A DNA stretch of 10,018 bases. It comes from Bacteroidota bacterium (GTDB lineage: Bacteria > Bacteroidota > Bacteroidia > NS11-12g > UBA955). The stretch is from positions 1-10,018 of the forward strand of contig CANHGC010000030.1 of the NCBI GenBank assembly GCA_947460045.1, read 5' to 3'. A program made the translations under genes and the position numbers. The notes below the pieces were generated by a model. It was given only the letters and a program-made list of their open reading frames with translations. It was not told the origin of the DNA and did no database searches. Positions 1-6,938 of this stretch are shown piece after piece; positions within the stretch are counted from its first letter, which is position 1; each line of letters opens with the position of its first letter.

Positions 1-821
1 GCACCCGCCAACATGTAACCAGAACGCTCCACCTGAGTGAAAGCATACCACTGATTGTATTCGTTGGCATTGCTTCCGAAAATACAATTGGCATCCGCAG
101 CAGAACTCGTAAAACCAGCCGCCTTCGCCTTAGACACGTAGTCCAAAGCTTTGGTGTGCCAATTCGCATCACGATTGCTAATTCTCATCGCATAACGCGC
201 CTTGATGGCATACGCCAAACCCTTCCACTTGGCAGCGTCGCCACCATAAATGAAATCATCAGAGCCAGGAGCCAATGCGTTTTCGGTTTTATCCAACAAC
301 ACAACCGCTTCGTCCAACATCGTTTGCATGGCAGCTATCACGCTCTCCTGAGCATCATACTTGGCACTGTACTCACCCGCCTCGCCATTCAACGCTTCAG
401 ACCATGGAATGTCTCCCCACATGTCTGTAGCAGCACCCAACATCATCGCTGTCATCACTTTGGCCATACCCTGATAAGTAGGATTTGCGTCGCCCGCAGC
501 CTTTTCCAACAAACGCATGTTCTTCAATCCACCTTTGTAAATGGTTCCCCATTCGTTTTCTACGTCGCCCTCATCAATGATGTAAGCGCCTTGATCCAAA
601 GATTGATTCGATACACCTTCGCTGTGCTGTGCCCACATGCTGGTAGTGCGCGACAACGATCCGCCATACGTGGCAAAAACAGCCAACTGACAAGCGCTAT
701 TCAACAACGCAGGGTTTGCTTCCGATGGAGCATTGGGCGATACTTCGTGCCCAGAAACCCACTTCTTACAAGAAGTAAACAACACTGCGGTTCCCAATAT
801 TATTGCAAATAATTTTTTCAT
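1..821 (-). CDS. SusD/RagB-family outer-membrane lipoprotein (SusD_2 type), C-terminus cut by window edge
   Basis: This is a surface lipoprotein expected to form the ligand-binding lid over the SusC channel encoded just upstream. I translated it from ATG 819-821, and the frame stays open for 273 codons to base 1, so roughly the second half is missing. Residues 1-17 are a lipoprotein signal ending in LFTSC, with Cys18 as the lipidation site. The next stretch, SPNAPSEANPALL, resembles the N/P-rich start of SusD_2 proteins. Typical SusD helical motifs follow: MWGDIPWSEAL near residue 135 and DFIYGGDAAKWKGLAYAIKA near 190, continuing into RYAMRI. The start lies 21 bp after the susC stop, consistent with co-transcription. 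The substrate cannot be read from the sequence, and SusCD pairs also carry peptides and other ligands. Family call is firm; subfamily is likely. Confidence 0.92.
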   Translation of the reverse strand, partial: MKKLFAIILGTAVLFTSCKKWVSGHEVSPNAPSEANPALLNSACQLAVFATYGGSLSRTTSMWAQHSEGVSNQSLDQGAYIIDEGDVENEWGTIYKGGLKNMRLLEKAAGDANPTYQGMAKVMTAMMLGAATDMWGDIPWSEALNGEAGEYSAKYDAQESVIAAMQTMLDEAVVLLDKTENALAPGSDDFIYGGDAAKWKGLAYAIKARYAMRISNRDANWHTKALDYVSKAKAAGFTSSAADANCIFGSNANEYNQWYAFTQVERSGYMLAG

Positions 822-842
822 TGTTTTAAACTTTAACTGTGA

Positions 843-3800
843 TTAAATACCCAACTTGATATTGAACATGAACGACTTCAAACCTGGGTTGTTGAAATAA
901 TCAAAACCACCAATGTTAGAGCTTGCACCCGTTAAGCTGGTCTCAGGATCAACACCGGGATATTTGGTGCTCAACCACAAGTTGCGGCCCACCATACCCA
1001 AGTCAACATAACTCAAGTTTTTGTTGCCCTTCAAGTTGATTCTGTAGCTTACACCCAACTCACGCAAACGTACCCAAGAACCATCATAAACCGCCATTTC
1101 AGCAGAGCTACCTGGGCCATCACCCAAGTATGAACGATAGTAGTTGAATGCACTAATCTCTTTGGTGTTGTTTTCAAATGTCAACTCACTCTCGTTTGTG
1201 ATCAAACCAGTTTTAGAGTCGTATTTTGGTGTTCCAGACACAATGCGCTTACCCTCAACGGTGTAAGTAGCATCGCGGTTGGCAGCATCTTCAACAATTC
1301 CATATTGCGACATACGGGCATAAGTTCCACACCAAATGTCACCACCCTTGCGAACATCAACCAATGCGGTGATGTTTAATCCTTTGATATTCAAAGTATT
1401 GCGCAAAGAACCGATCCAATCAGGGTATGGATTACCAATGTTTCCACGTGTGTTGTTCAACACAGGCAAACCGTTAGCACCAATGATCATCGAACCATCA
1501 GAATGGCGTAAAACGCGTGAACCATACATAGAACCGTAAGATTGTCCTACAATTGCATAAGATCCAATGCTGGCAAAAGCAGATTCGATGTTGATTTCAT
1601 CCACACCAGGCGCCAAAGACAACACTTCGTTTCGGTTCAAACCAAAGTTGGCAGCAATTTCCCAAGTCAAATTCTTGTTCTTGATGGCAGTAACACCCAA
1701 CATCAATTCAATACCTTTGTTGGTCATAGAACCAGAGTTCTGACGAACACTTCCGTATCCGCTTGAACCAGCCAAAGGCATGCTCACCAACAAGTCCGTT
1801 GATTTTTGCTCGTACAAAGTCAAATCAATGGTCAAACGACTGTCGAACATACGAACATCAAAACCCAACTCAGTGCTGGTTCTGCGCTCAGGCATCAAAC
1901 CTTGGTTACCCAAACCATCGCCTTGTCCAAATCCGTTTTGACCCAAGTAAGGGAATCCCAAACCACCGGTGAAACCATCGGTGTACAAAGGCTGTCCGTA
2001 GTACGTACGAGTAGCATACGCAGGGGGGTTGATACCCGCTTGTGCATAAGCAACACGCATTTTACCAAAAGAAACCAAACCACCTTTTTCCATCAACTCA
2101 GAGAAAACCAAAGATCCACTCACCGAAGGATAGAAGAAGCTGCTCTTGCGATTACCGAAAGTAGAAGCCCACTCATTACGTCCACTGGCGTTCAAATACA
2201 AGAAATTCTTATAGGCGAATTCAGCACCTCCAAAAATCGCTGCGTTCTTCGTGGTACCATAACCTTGAGAAGCATACAAATTTGAAGCATTGCTCAAGTT
2301 ATAGAAATTTGGAACGGCCAAATCACGACCGCGCAAATACTGATCGCTAGATGTACGTGTGTTTAAGTTGTTACCCAACGTCACATTCACGCCCAAGTCT
2401 TTGTTGATCTCACGATTGGCATTCAACACCAAGTCGCTGTACAACTCACGGTAGCGCAATACATTCTGTGAAATTTCACCCCCTGGAGAGTTATCAGGCT
2501 GCCAAGAACCTACTGCAAAAATTTGCTGACGGCTATCGGTATATTGGTCAGTTCCTACACGATAATTAAGTGTCAACCAGTCCATTGGCTTGTACTGAGC
2601 ATTCACATTTCCAATGATACGATTCACGTCATCAGTAAATGGATTGCGATTTACAGTCCAATAAGGGTTATCGTAAATAGGGAAATATTGGTGTTGCGAA
2701 CCGTCTGTGTTGGTATAACCATCAGCACCTGTACCGCCTTTCAAATCAAAATCGGCAGGAGCACGCATCAATCCCAACATCACACCAGACAAGTTAGAAC
2801 CATTCTGAGCACGTGTACCGCCTGAATTGATCAAGTTCACACTGCTACCTACGCTCAACTTATCAGTTACACGGCTATCGGTGTTTACACGAACAGTAGT
2901 ACGCTTGAAGGTGGTATTTGGCACGATACCGTTTTGTTGGGTATTACCCACAGAAAAACGAGCAGAAGTATTTTCTCCATTCACCGTCACACCCAAATTG
3001 TTGGTCATCGACATCGCCGTTTGGAAGAAATTTCCAGCATTGTCAAATGATTTACCATCAGCAATTTTAGGACCCCAGCTATTGGGAGTTACTGCTGCAG
3101 CACCTTCATCAACCAATTTCCAACCGGTAGGGATGGTACCTGCAAAGTTCTTGCGAACACCCGCAGAGTCGATTTTCTGACCACCGCCACCAAGTCCTTG
3201 ACCATAAATAAATTGTCTAGCTGGTAGTTTGTTCACTGAAGACCAATCCATGCTGCTCGACAATTCAGCGCTAAAACGCTTGCCACCTTTGGCACCACGT
3301 TTGGTGGTGATGATAATGGCACCGTTTGCACCACGTACACCATATAAAGAAGCCGCAGCTGGGCCCTTCAATACAGTGATGGTCTCGATGTCATCCGGGT
3401 TAATGTCCACCGCACGGTTACTGTTGTTCACCCCTTGTAAATTGGAGTTGAACGGATAGTCACCCGCAGTTGATTGGTCCGTACTGTTGTCGATGGGTAC
3501 TCCGTCTACAACAAACAACGGCTGGTTGTTTCCAGTAAACGTAGCAGCACCACGCAACAAGATTCTAGAACTGGCACCAGGTGTACCAGACGAACTGGTT
3601 ACCAATGCACCGGCAACTTTGGAGCTCAACGCTTGAACTACGTTCTGTTCACCAGATCCCACAAGTTCTTTACCTTTAACGGATTGAACTGCGTAACCCA
3701 ATGCGCGTTGCTGTTTTTTGATACCCAAGGCGGTTACCACCACCTCTTCAACCCTACCGGTGTCGGATGCTGACCCTGCCGTCTGCGCATTTACTGCGGC

Positions 3801-3860
3801 GATGGAAGATGTCAAGATCACGGCGGCCGCTAAGGGCTTGAGTAATTCTTTAAAATTCAT
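843..3860 (-). CDS. SusC/RagA-family TonB-dependent outer-membrane receptor
   Basis: This 1005-aa TonB-dependent channel should import a ligand captured with its SusD partner, driven by TonB-ExbBD. Residues 1-25 form a Sec signal peptide with likely cleavage at VNA|Q. Residues 37-49 (VEEVVVTALGIKK) are the conserved segment before the plug and probably act as the TonB box. The plug runs to about residue 190. It includes PLFVVDGVPIDN near 114-125 and the SusC hallmark LKGPAAASLYGVRGANGAII at 164-183. The rest is the 22-strand barrel, with many aromatic/N/G-rich strands and a conserved WVRLRELGVSY segment near the end. The carboxypeptidase-like N-terminal domain common in SusC proteins is absent: only about 12 residues separate the signal peptide from the plug. 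The chain ends FMFNIKLGI, with Ile rather than the usual aromatic residue. First gene of the susCD pair; ligand unknown. Confidence 0.95.
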   Translation of the reverse strand: MNFKELLKPLAAAVILTSSIAAVNAQTAGSASDTGRVEEVVVTALGIKKQQRALGYAVQSVKGKELVGSGEQNVVQALSSKVAGALVTSSSGTPGASSRILLRGAATFTGNNQPLFVVDGVPIDNSTDQSTAGDYPFNSNLQGVNNSNRAVDINPDDIETITVLKGPAAASLYGVRGANGAIIITTKRGAKGGKRFSAELSSSMDWSSVNKLPARQFIYGQGLGGGGQKIDSAGVRKNFAGTIPTGWKLVDEGAAAVTPNSWGPKIADGKSFDNAGNFFQTAMSMTNNLGVTVNGENTSARFSVGNTQQNGIVPNTTFKRTTVRVNTDSRVTDKLSVGSSVNLINSGGTRAQNGSNLSGVMLGLMRAPADFDLKGGTGADGYTNTDGSQHQYFPIYDNPYWTVNRNPFTDDVNRIIGNVNAQYKPMDWLTLNYRVGTDQYTDSRQQIFAVGSWQPDNSPGGEISQNVLRYRELYSDLVLNANREINKDLGVNVTLGNNLNTRTSSDQYLRGRDLAVPNFYNLSNASNLYASQGYGTTKNAAIFGGAEFAYKNFLYLNASGRNEWASTFGNRKSSFFYPSVSGSLVFSELMEKGGLVSFGKMRVAYAQAGINPPAYATRTYYGQPLYTDGFTGGLGFPYLGQNGFGQGDGLGNQGLMPERRTSTELGFDVRMFDSRLTIDLTLYEQKSTDLLVSMPLAGSSGYGSVRQNSGSMTNKGIELMLGVTAIKNKNLTWEIAANFGLNRNEVLSLAPGVDEINIESAFASIGSYAIVGQSYGSMYGSRVLRHSDGSMIIGANGLPVLNNTRGNIGNPYPDWIGSLRNTLNIKGLNITALVDVRKGGDIWCGTYARMSQYGIVEDAANRDATYTVEGKRIVSGTPKYDSKTGLITNESELTFENNTKEISAFNYYRSYLGDGPGSSAEMAVYDGSWVRLRELGVSYRINLKGNKNLSYVDLGMVGRNLWLSTKYPGVDPETSLTGASSNIGGFDYFNNPGLKSFMFNIKLGI

Positions 3861-3885
3861 AGGCTATTTATATTGGTTTAACAAA

Positions 3886-3916
3886 CAATTGTAGTTAAGA
3901 ATATGTAAACAATCAA
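3886..3916 (-). promoter_or_regulatory. Candidate Bacteroidota promoter for susC
   Basis: On the minus strand a TTG (3916-3914) is followed after 20 bases by TACAATTG (3893-3886). The latter matches the Bacteroidota -7 consensus TAnnTTTG except at one position. Transcription would start near 3879, giving a leader of about 18 bases before ATG 3860. The region is AT-rich, so a chance match is possible. Confidence 0.3.
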
Positions 3917-3926
3917 TATCTCTCGA

Positions 3927-3977
3927 TAAAATTTTCACTAAACCGCCACAAATTTTATTCACATTTTAAAATTTTCA
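3927..3977. repeat. Pair of identical 11-bp direct repeats 40 bp apart upstream of susC
   Basis: TAAAATTTTCA occurs at 3927-3937 and again at 3967-3977 on the plus strand (TGAAAATTTTA in the direction of susC transcription). The start-to-start distance is exactly 40 bp, close to four helical turns, so the copies would face the same side of the DNA. Both lie upstream of the candidate susC promoter, where an activator could bind. The motif is AT-rich and partly self-complementary (AAAATTTT), so chance is a real alternative. Confidence 0.35.
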
Positions 3978-4030
3978 ACTGGTCTATCTGGATGCATATA
4001 TGACACTTATCGACGTGGCAATCGTGTTTT

Positions 4031-4062
4031 AGGCAAAAAAAAGGCGCCCATGGGCGCCTTTT
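4031..4062 (-). terminator. Rho-independent terminator after the acyl-CoA dehydrogenase gene
   Basis: A perfect 20-bp palindrome (4041-4060, AAGGCGCCCATGGGCGCCTT) extends by two A:T pairs to 4039-4062. On the minus strand the GC-rich stem is followed directly by a run of eight T (the A-run at 4035-4042 on the plus strand). The stem starts 22 bases after the acyl-CoA dehydrogenase stop. It therefore closes the ferredoxin-iscX-acyl-CoA dehydrogenase unit and insulates susC from it. Confidence 0.9.
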
Positions 4063-4083
4063 CACTATTACAGTAACTTAATT

Positions 4084-5226
4084 CTATTTTAATATGTCCC
4101 TTGAAATAACCACACGCTGCACTTCGCTCGTGCCTTCATAAATCTGTGTGATTTTCGCGTCGCGCATCATTCGCTCAACATGGTATTCTTTCACATAGCC
4201 ATAACCACCGTGAATTTGTACCGCCTCAACGGCTGTTTTCATAGCTACTTCAGAGGCAAACAACTTGGCCATTGAACTCGCACGGTCATAATTCATGTGC
4301 TCATCCTTCATCCAAGCCGCCTTCAAACACAACAAACGGGCTGCTTCAATTTCAGTAGCCATATCCGCCAATTTAAAAGCAATTGCTTGGTGATTCATGA
4401 TCTCAGTACCAAACGCTTTGCGCTCTTTTGAATATTTCAACGACAACTCATAAGCGCCACTGGCAATACCCAAAGCTTGTGCAGCAATACCAATCCTACC
4501 ACCGCTCAACACCTTCATGGCAAACTTGAAACCAAATCCGTCTTCGCCGATGCGATTGGCCTTTGGCACCTTTACATCTTGGAACATGATACTATGCGTG
4601 TCACTACCGCGAATTCCCAACTTGTCTTCTTTCTTACCTACCGTAACACCATCCCAAGCTTTCTCAACGATGAATGCGTTGATGCCTTTGTGCTTTTTAT
4701 CTACATCGGTTTGAGCAATCACCAAATAATAGCTGGCAGAATTACCATTGGTAATCCAGTTTTTGGTGCCATTCATCAAATAATAATCACCCATATCAAC
4801 CGCAGTGGTTCGCTGACTCGTAGCATCACTACCGGCCTCAGGTTCGCTCAACAAAAAAGCGCCAATCTTCTGTCCGCTTGCCAACTCCACCAAATATTTC
4901 ATCTTCTGCTCTTCGGAACCATATGTCTCCAACCCCCAGCATACCAAAGAGTTGTTTACACTCATACAAACACTTGCAGATGCATCAATTTTTGAAATTT
5001 CTTCCATCGCCAATACATAGGAAATGGTGTCCATTCCACCCCCACCGTATTTGGGGTCAACCATCATTCCCATGAAGCCCAATTCACCCATTTTCTTGAT
5101 CTGCTCATAGGGGAATTTCTGTTCGTTATCACGCTCGATTACGCCGGGCAACAACTCGGTTTGTGCAAAATCGCGTGCCGCTTGTTGCACCGCCAAATGC
5201 TCTTCTGTCAATTCAAAATTCATCAT
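4084..5226 (-). CDS. Acyl-CoA dehydrogenase (short-chain/butyryl-CoA type)
   Basis: An FAD-dependent acyl-CoA dehydrogenase (380 aa, the usual length) that performs the first alpha,beta-oxidation step of acyl-CoA degradation and passes electrons to ETF. An N-terminal helical domain begins NFELTEEHLAVQQAARDFAQ. The ACAD signature GAFLLSEPEAGSD is at about 122-134, followed by KNWITNG at 155-161. The C-terminal domain carries HGGYGYVKEYHVERMMRDAK, then QIYEGTSEVQR. Glu364 in YEGT is at the position of the catalytic base in short- and medium-chain enzymes. Two ATG codons sit side by side (5226 and 5223), and the second gives the more usual MNFELTEE start. The gene follows iscX after 35 bp and ends at a strong terminator. 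Butyryl or short branched chains are the likely substrates, but specificity cannot be proven from sequence. Confidence 0.95.
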   Translation of the reverse strand: MMNFELTEEHLAVQQAARDFAQTELLPGVIERDNEQKFPYEQIKKMGELGFMGMMVDPKYGGGGMDTISYVLAMEEISKIDASASVCMSVNNSLVCWGLETYGSEEQKMKYLVELASGQKIGAFLLSEPEAGSDATSQRTTAVDMGDYYLMNGTKNWITNGNSASYYLVIAQTDVDKKHKGINAFIVEKAWDGVTVGKKEDKLGIRGSDTHSIMFQDVKVPKANRIGEDGFGFKFAMKVLSGGRIGIAAQALGIASGAYELSLKYSKERKAFGTEIMNHQAIAFKLADMATEIEAARLLCLKAAWMKDEHMNYDRASSMAKLFASEVAMKTAVEAVQIHGGYGYVKEYHVERMMRDAKITQIYEGTSEVQRVVISRDILK

Positions 5227-5247
5227 GTCTTTTGATATAAATCTTTA

Positions 5248-5255
5248 CAAAATTA
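5248..5255 (-). promoter_or_regulatory. Candidate -7 box ahead of the acyl-CoA dehydrogenase gene
   Basis: TAATTTTG on the minus strand fits TAnnTTTG exactly and lies in the 35-bp gap between iscX and the dehydrogenase, 21 bases before ATG 5226. No clear TTG is visible at the expected -33 distance. It would let the dehydrogenase be transcribed independently of the Fe-S genes. Confidence 0.35.
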
Positions 5256-5261
5256 GTCAAT

Positions 5262-5498
5262 TTACTGATTATCTCTCCACTCATACACCCACTGAGCCTG
5301 AATCATCTCCAAATGGCCCTCATTGCTATCATCGCGCAATCCTGCAAAATTGGGTATCTCCAACACCCATTCCAACAACTCCGTAAATCGGATGCGGTAA
5401 ATCTTGGCCTCCGAAAAGTCATCGCCAAAACGTTCGTATAATTTCATTGCAATGTCTTCGTAATCAGACCATTGTATTGGGGGTTCGTACATTTCCAT
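5262..5498 (-). CDS. iscX: IscX/YfhJ-like Fe-S cluster assembly protein
   Basis: A small acidic protein (78 aa; the E. coli protein is 66 aa) of the ISC iron-sulfur cluster pathway. IscX binds the cysteine desulfurase IscS and iron, and modulates cluster assembly, much as the frataxin homologue does. The sequence aligns with E. coli IscX: WSDYEDIAMKLYERF corresponds to WTDSREIGEALYDAY, RFTELLEWVLEIPNF to RFTDMHQWICDLEDF, and SNEGHLEMIQAQWVYE to SNEKILEAILLVWLDE. A second ATG at 5492 is an alternative start. It sits 18 bp downstream of the ISC ferredoxin, the same fdx-iscX order as at the end of the E. coli isc operon, which strongly supports the call. Other isc genes are not in the window. 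Confidence 0.92.
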   Translation of the reverse strand: MEMYEPPIQWSDYEDIAMKLYERFGDDFSEAKIYRIRFTELLEWVLEIPNFAGLRDDSNEGHLEMIQAQWVYEWRDNQ

Positions 5499-5516
5499 CT
5501 TTGTTTAATTGTTGTA

Positions 5517-5846
5517 TTAATGACCTATTATTCCGCTTTGATCTGGAATGGTAACCACCAAATTGCCATCCGCACTCAACTTGCACTGACAAGCCAATCT
5601 GCTGTTGTACTTTGGATTGCGCGCCCTATCAACATACTCCTCTTCGCGATCGCTCATGTCTGGCAGCATTGACTCGCCCTGTTCTACATATACATGACAC
5701 GTTGAACAGCCACACACACCACCGCAATTGTGATTCAACTGTATGTTGTTGTCTAGCGCAACCTCCAAAATGGATTCTCCCTCAAAAATATCAACCGCAA
5801 TGCTTGGTCTGTTTTTCTCTTCAAACTGAAAGGTGATTTGTCCCAT
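5517..5846 (-). CDS. fdx: ISC-type [2Fe-2S] ferredoxin (adrenodoxin family)
   Basis: A 109-aa electron carrier of the adrenodoxin/Fdx class, used in bacteria to supply electrons for Fe-S cluster assembly. I chose ATG 5844-5846 (MGQITFQFE). A longer reading from TTG 5858 would begin inside the putative -7 box. The cluster motif is Cys41-x5-Cys47-x2-Cys50 (in NHNCGGVCGCSTCH), with the fourth ligand Cys86 in SRLACQC. The separate fourth Cys about 36 residues later is the adrenodoxin pattern rather than the plant-type one. Cys45 is extra and matches a non-ligand Cys found at the same place in E. coli Fdx; Cys88 is also extra. The stretch LPDMSDREEEYVDRA is the usual acidic helix for partner docking. 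First gene of the fdx-iscX-acyl-CoA dehydrogenase unit. Confidence 0.95.
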   Translation of the reverse strand: MGQITFQFEEKNRPSIAVDIFEGESILEVALDNNIQLNHNCGGVCGCSTCHVYVEQGESMLPDMSDREEEYVDRARNPKYNSRLACQCKLSADGNLVVTIPDQSGIIGH

Positions 5847-5855
5847 AATTCTGTG

Positions 5856-5863
5856 CAAAATTA
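5856..5863 (-). promoter_or_regulatory. Candidate -7 promoter box for the fdx-iscX unit
   Basis: TAATTTTG on the minus strand is an exact TAnnTTTG match and ends nine bases before ATG 5846. The predicted mRNA would have a leader of only a few bases or none. I see no good TTG at the -33 distance. It faces the nusB promoter across a 91-bp intergenic region. Confidence 0.5.
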
Positions 5864-5918
5864 ATACTTACATTCGGCATTGGTTCATGATCCTGTGGAA
5901 TTAATCATAGGAAATTTG

Positions 5919-5926
5919 TATCTTTG
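5919..5926 (+). promoter_or_regulatory. Candidate -7 promoter box for nusB
   Basis: TATCTTTG is an exact TAnnTTTG match and ends eleven bases before the nusB ATG at 5938. The start site would fall around 5931-5934, giving a very short leader with no room for a Shine-Dalgarno site. The -33 element is not obvious. Confidence 0.5.
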
Positions 5927-5937
5927 CACCTCGTTCT

Positions 5938-6921
5938 ATGATATCTCGAAGACTCGTTCGCATCAAAGCACTTCAAGCGCTTTACTCTTTTCAACAAGGA
6001 GATTCCATTGCCCAGTTTCAATGGCCCCAACTAACACCCAAAGAAAAAGATTATTTCAACGAGACCCTTTCAAACCTCGTAGAATCCATTCAACAAAGTC
6101 ACGATTTTTGTCTTTTTCTGCTCGATTTCCCCTTTCAACTGTCTCAATATCTGCTCGAAGAGCAAACATTAGAAAAGGCCAAGTTTTATCCAGATCAACA
6201 AAAAATTAGATCCCTGGGCCTTTTGGATCGAATGCCCCTCATCAAATACCTGCACCGCGCAGTATCAGATACTCAACGCAAATCCTTCCCCTTCGATTGG
6301 TCTGATTTGAGCGCCCAATTCCCCGGCTGGTACCAATGGATGCAAGAATGGACGTTCGTGCAAGACATGAACATCTTCGACGAACCCACATTTGAACAAC
6401 AACAGGCCTTCCTGGAAGAGTTTTATGCCAACCTTTTCGAAACAAAAGAATCATTTTTCGATAGCCTAAACGATTACTATTCCGGATGGGGCGATGACGA
6501 ATTGTACACCACCCGAGAAATCGAAAAAACCATCCAAGGCGCGAAATCCAACGGAACCGTTCCCGTAGCTGGCTCACCCACAAAAGATTCAGAAGAAATC
6601 GAAATGGCGCAACACCTGTTTCTTACCACCGCAAAAAATAGCGCTGCATACGAAGCCCAAGTGGCAGAAATATCCGATAACTGGGACCCCTCAAGAATTG
6701 CAGTGATGGATTTGCTCATCATCAAACTCACCCTCACCGAATTCTTACACTGCCCCACCATACCGGTGAAAGTCACCATCAACGAATATTTGGAAATCAC
6801 CAAAAATTATAGCACGCCCAACAGCAGCCGCTTCGTAAATGGTGTACTCGATAAACTTCGCATTGTCATGGAAGATCAAGGACTCATCGCCAAGAGTGGA
6901 CGAGGCCTACGCGATAAATAA
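5938..6921 (+). CDS. nusB: Transcription antitermination factor NusB, long Bacteroidota form
   Basis: NusB binds boxA RNA with NusE (ribosomal protein S10) and helps RNA polymerase read through rRNA operons. The N-terminus SRRLVRIKALQALYSFQQGD matches the first NusB helix. The C-terminal core is at about residues 246-307: NWDPSRIAVMDLLIIKLTLT, then VKVTINEYLEITKNYSTPN and SSRFVNGVLDKL. It aligns with E. coli WKPERLSRVDKALLRLALYE and HKFVNGVLDK. At 327 aa it is more than twice the E. coli length (139 aa). The extra material is a W/F- and acid-rich stretch between about residues 25 and 235, as in other Bacteroidota NusB proteins. It is the only complete plus-strand gene here. It is transcribed divergently from fdx and converges on coaE with 17 bp between stop codons. 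Confidence 0.93.
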   Translation: MISRRLVRIKALQALYSFQQGDSIAQFQWPQLTPKEKDYFNETLSNLVESIQQSHDFCLFLLDFPFQLSQYLLEEQTLEKAKFYPDQQKIRSLGLLDRMPLIKYLHRAVSDTQRKSFPFDWSDLSAQFPGWYQWMQEWTFVQDMNIFDEPTFEQQQAFLEEFYANLFETKESFFDSLNDYYSGWGDDELYTTREIEKTIQGAKSNGTVPVAGSPTKDSEEIEMAQHLFLTTAKNSAAYEAQVAEISDNWDPSRIAVMDLLIIKLTLTEFLHCPTIPVKVTINEYLEITKNYSTPNSSRFVNGVLDKLRIVMEDQGLIAKSGRGLRDK

Positions 6922-6938
6922 TCGCTACATACTTCTGA

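Noticed and set aside
156..812. A 218-codon plus-strand open frame opposite the susD-like gene
   Set aside because: The minus strand in the same place encodes a lipoprotein signal and clear SusD motifs open to the window edge. The plus-strand product is rich in His, Arg, Ser and Gln with no recognisable domain, as expected for an antisense shadow.
1336..3773. Several plus-strand open frames opposite susC
   Set aside because: They are short, have no family motifs, and lie wholly opposite a complete SusC receptor with intact plug and barrel.
4477..4995. A 172-codon plus-strand open frame opposite the acyl-CoA dehydrogenase gene
   Set aside because: The opposite strand carries all ACAD signatures. 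The plus-strand protein shows no domain or plausible start context.
5847..5858. Four-residue N-terminal extension of the ferredoxin from TTG 5858
   Set aside because: The TTG is part of the putative TAATTTTG promoter box. ATG 5846 gives the normal ferredoxin N-terminus.
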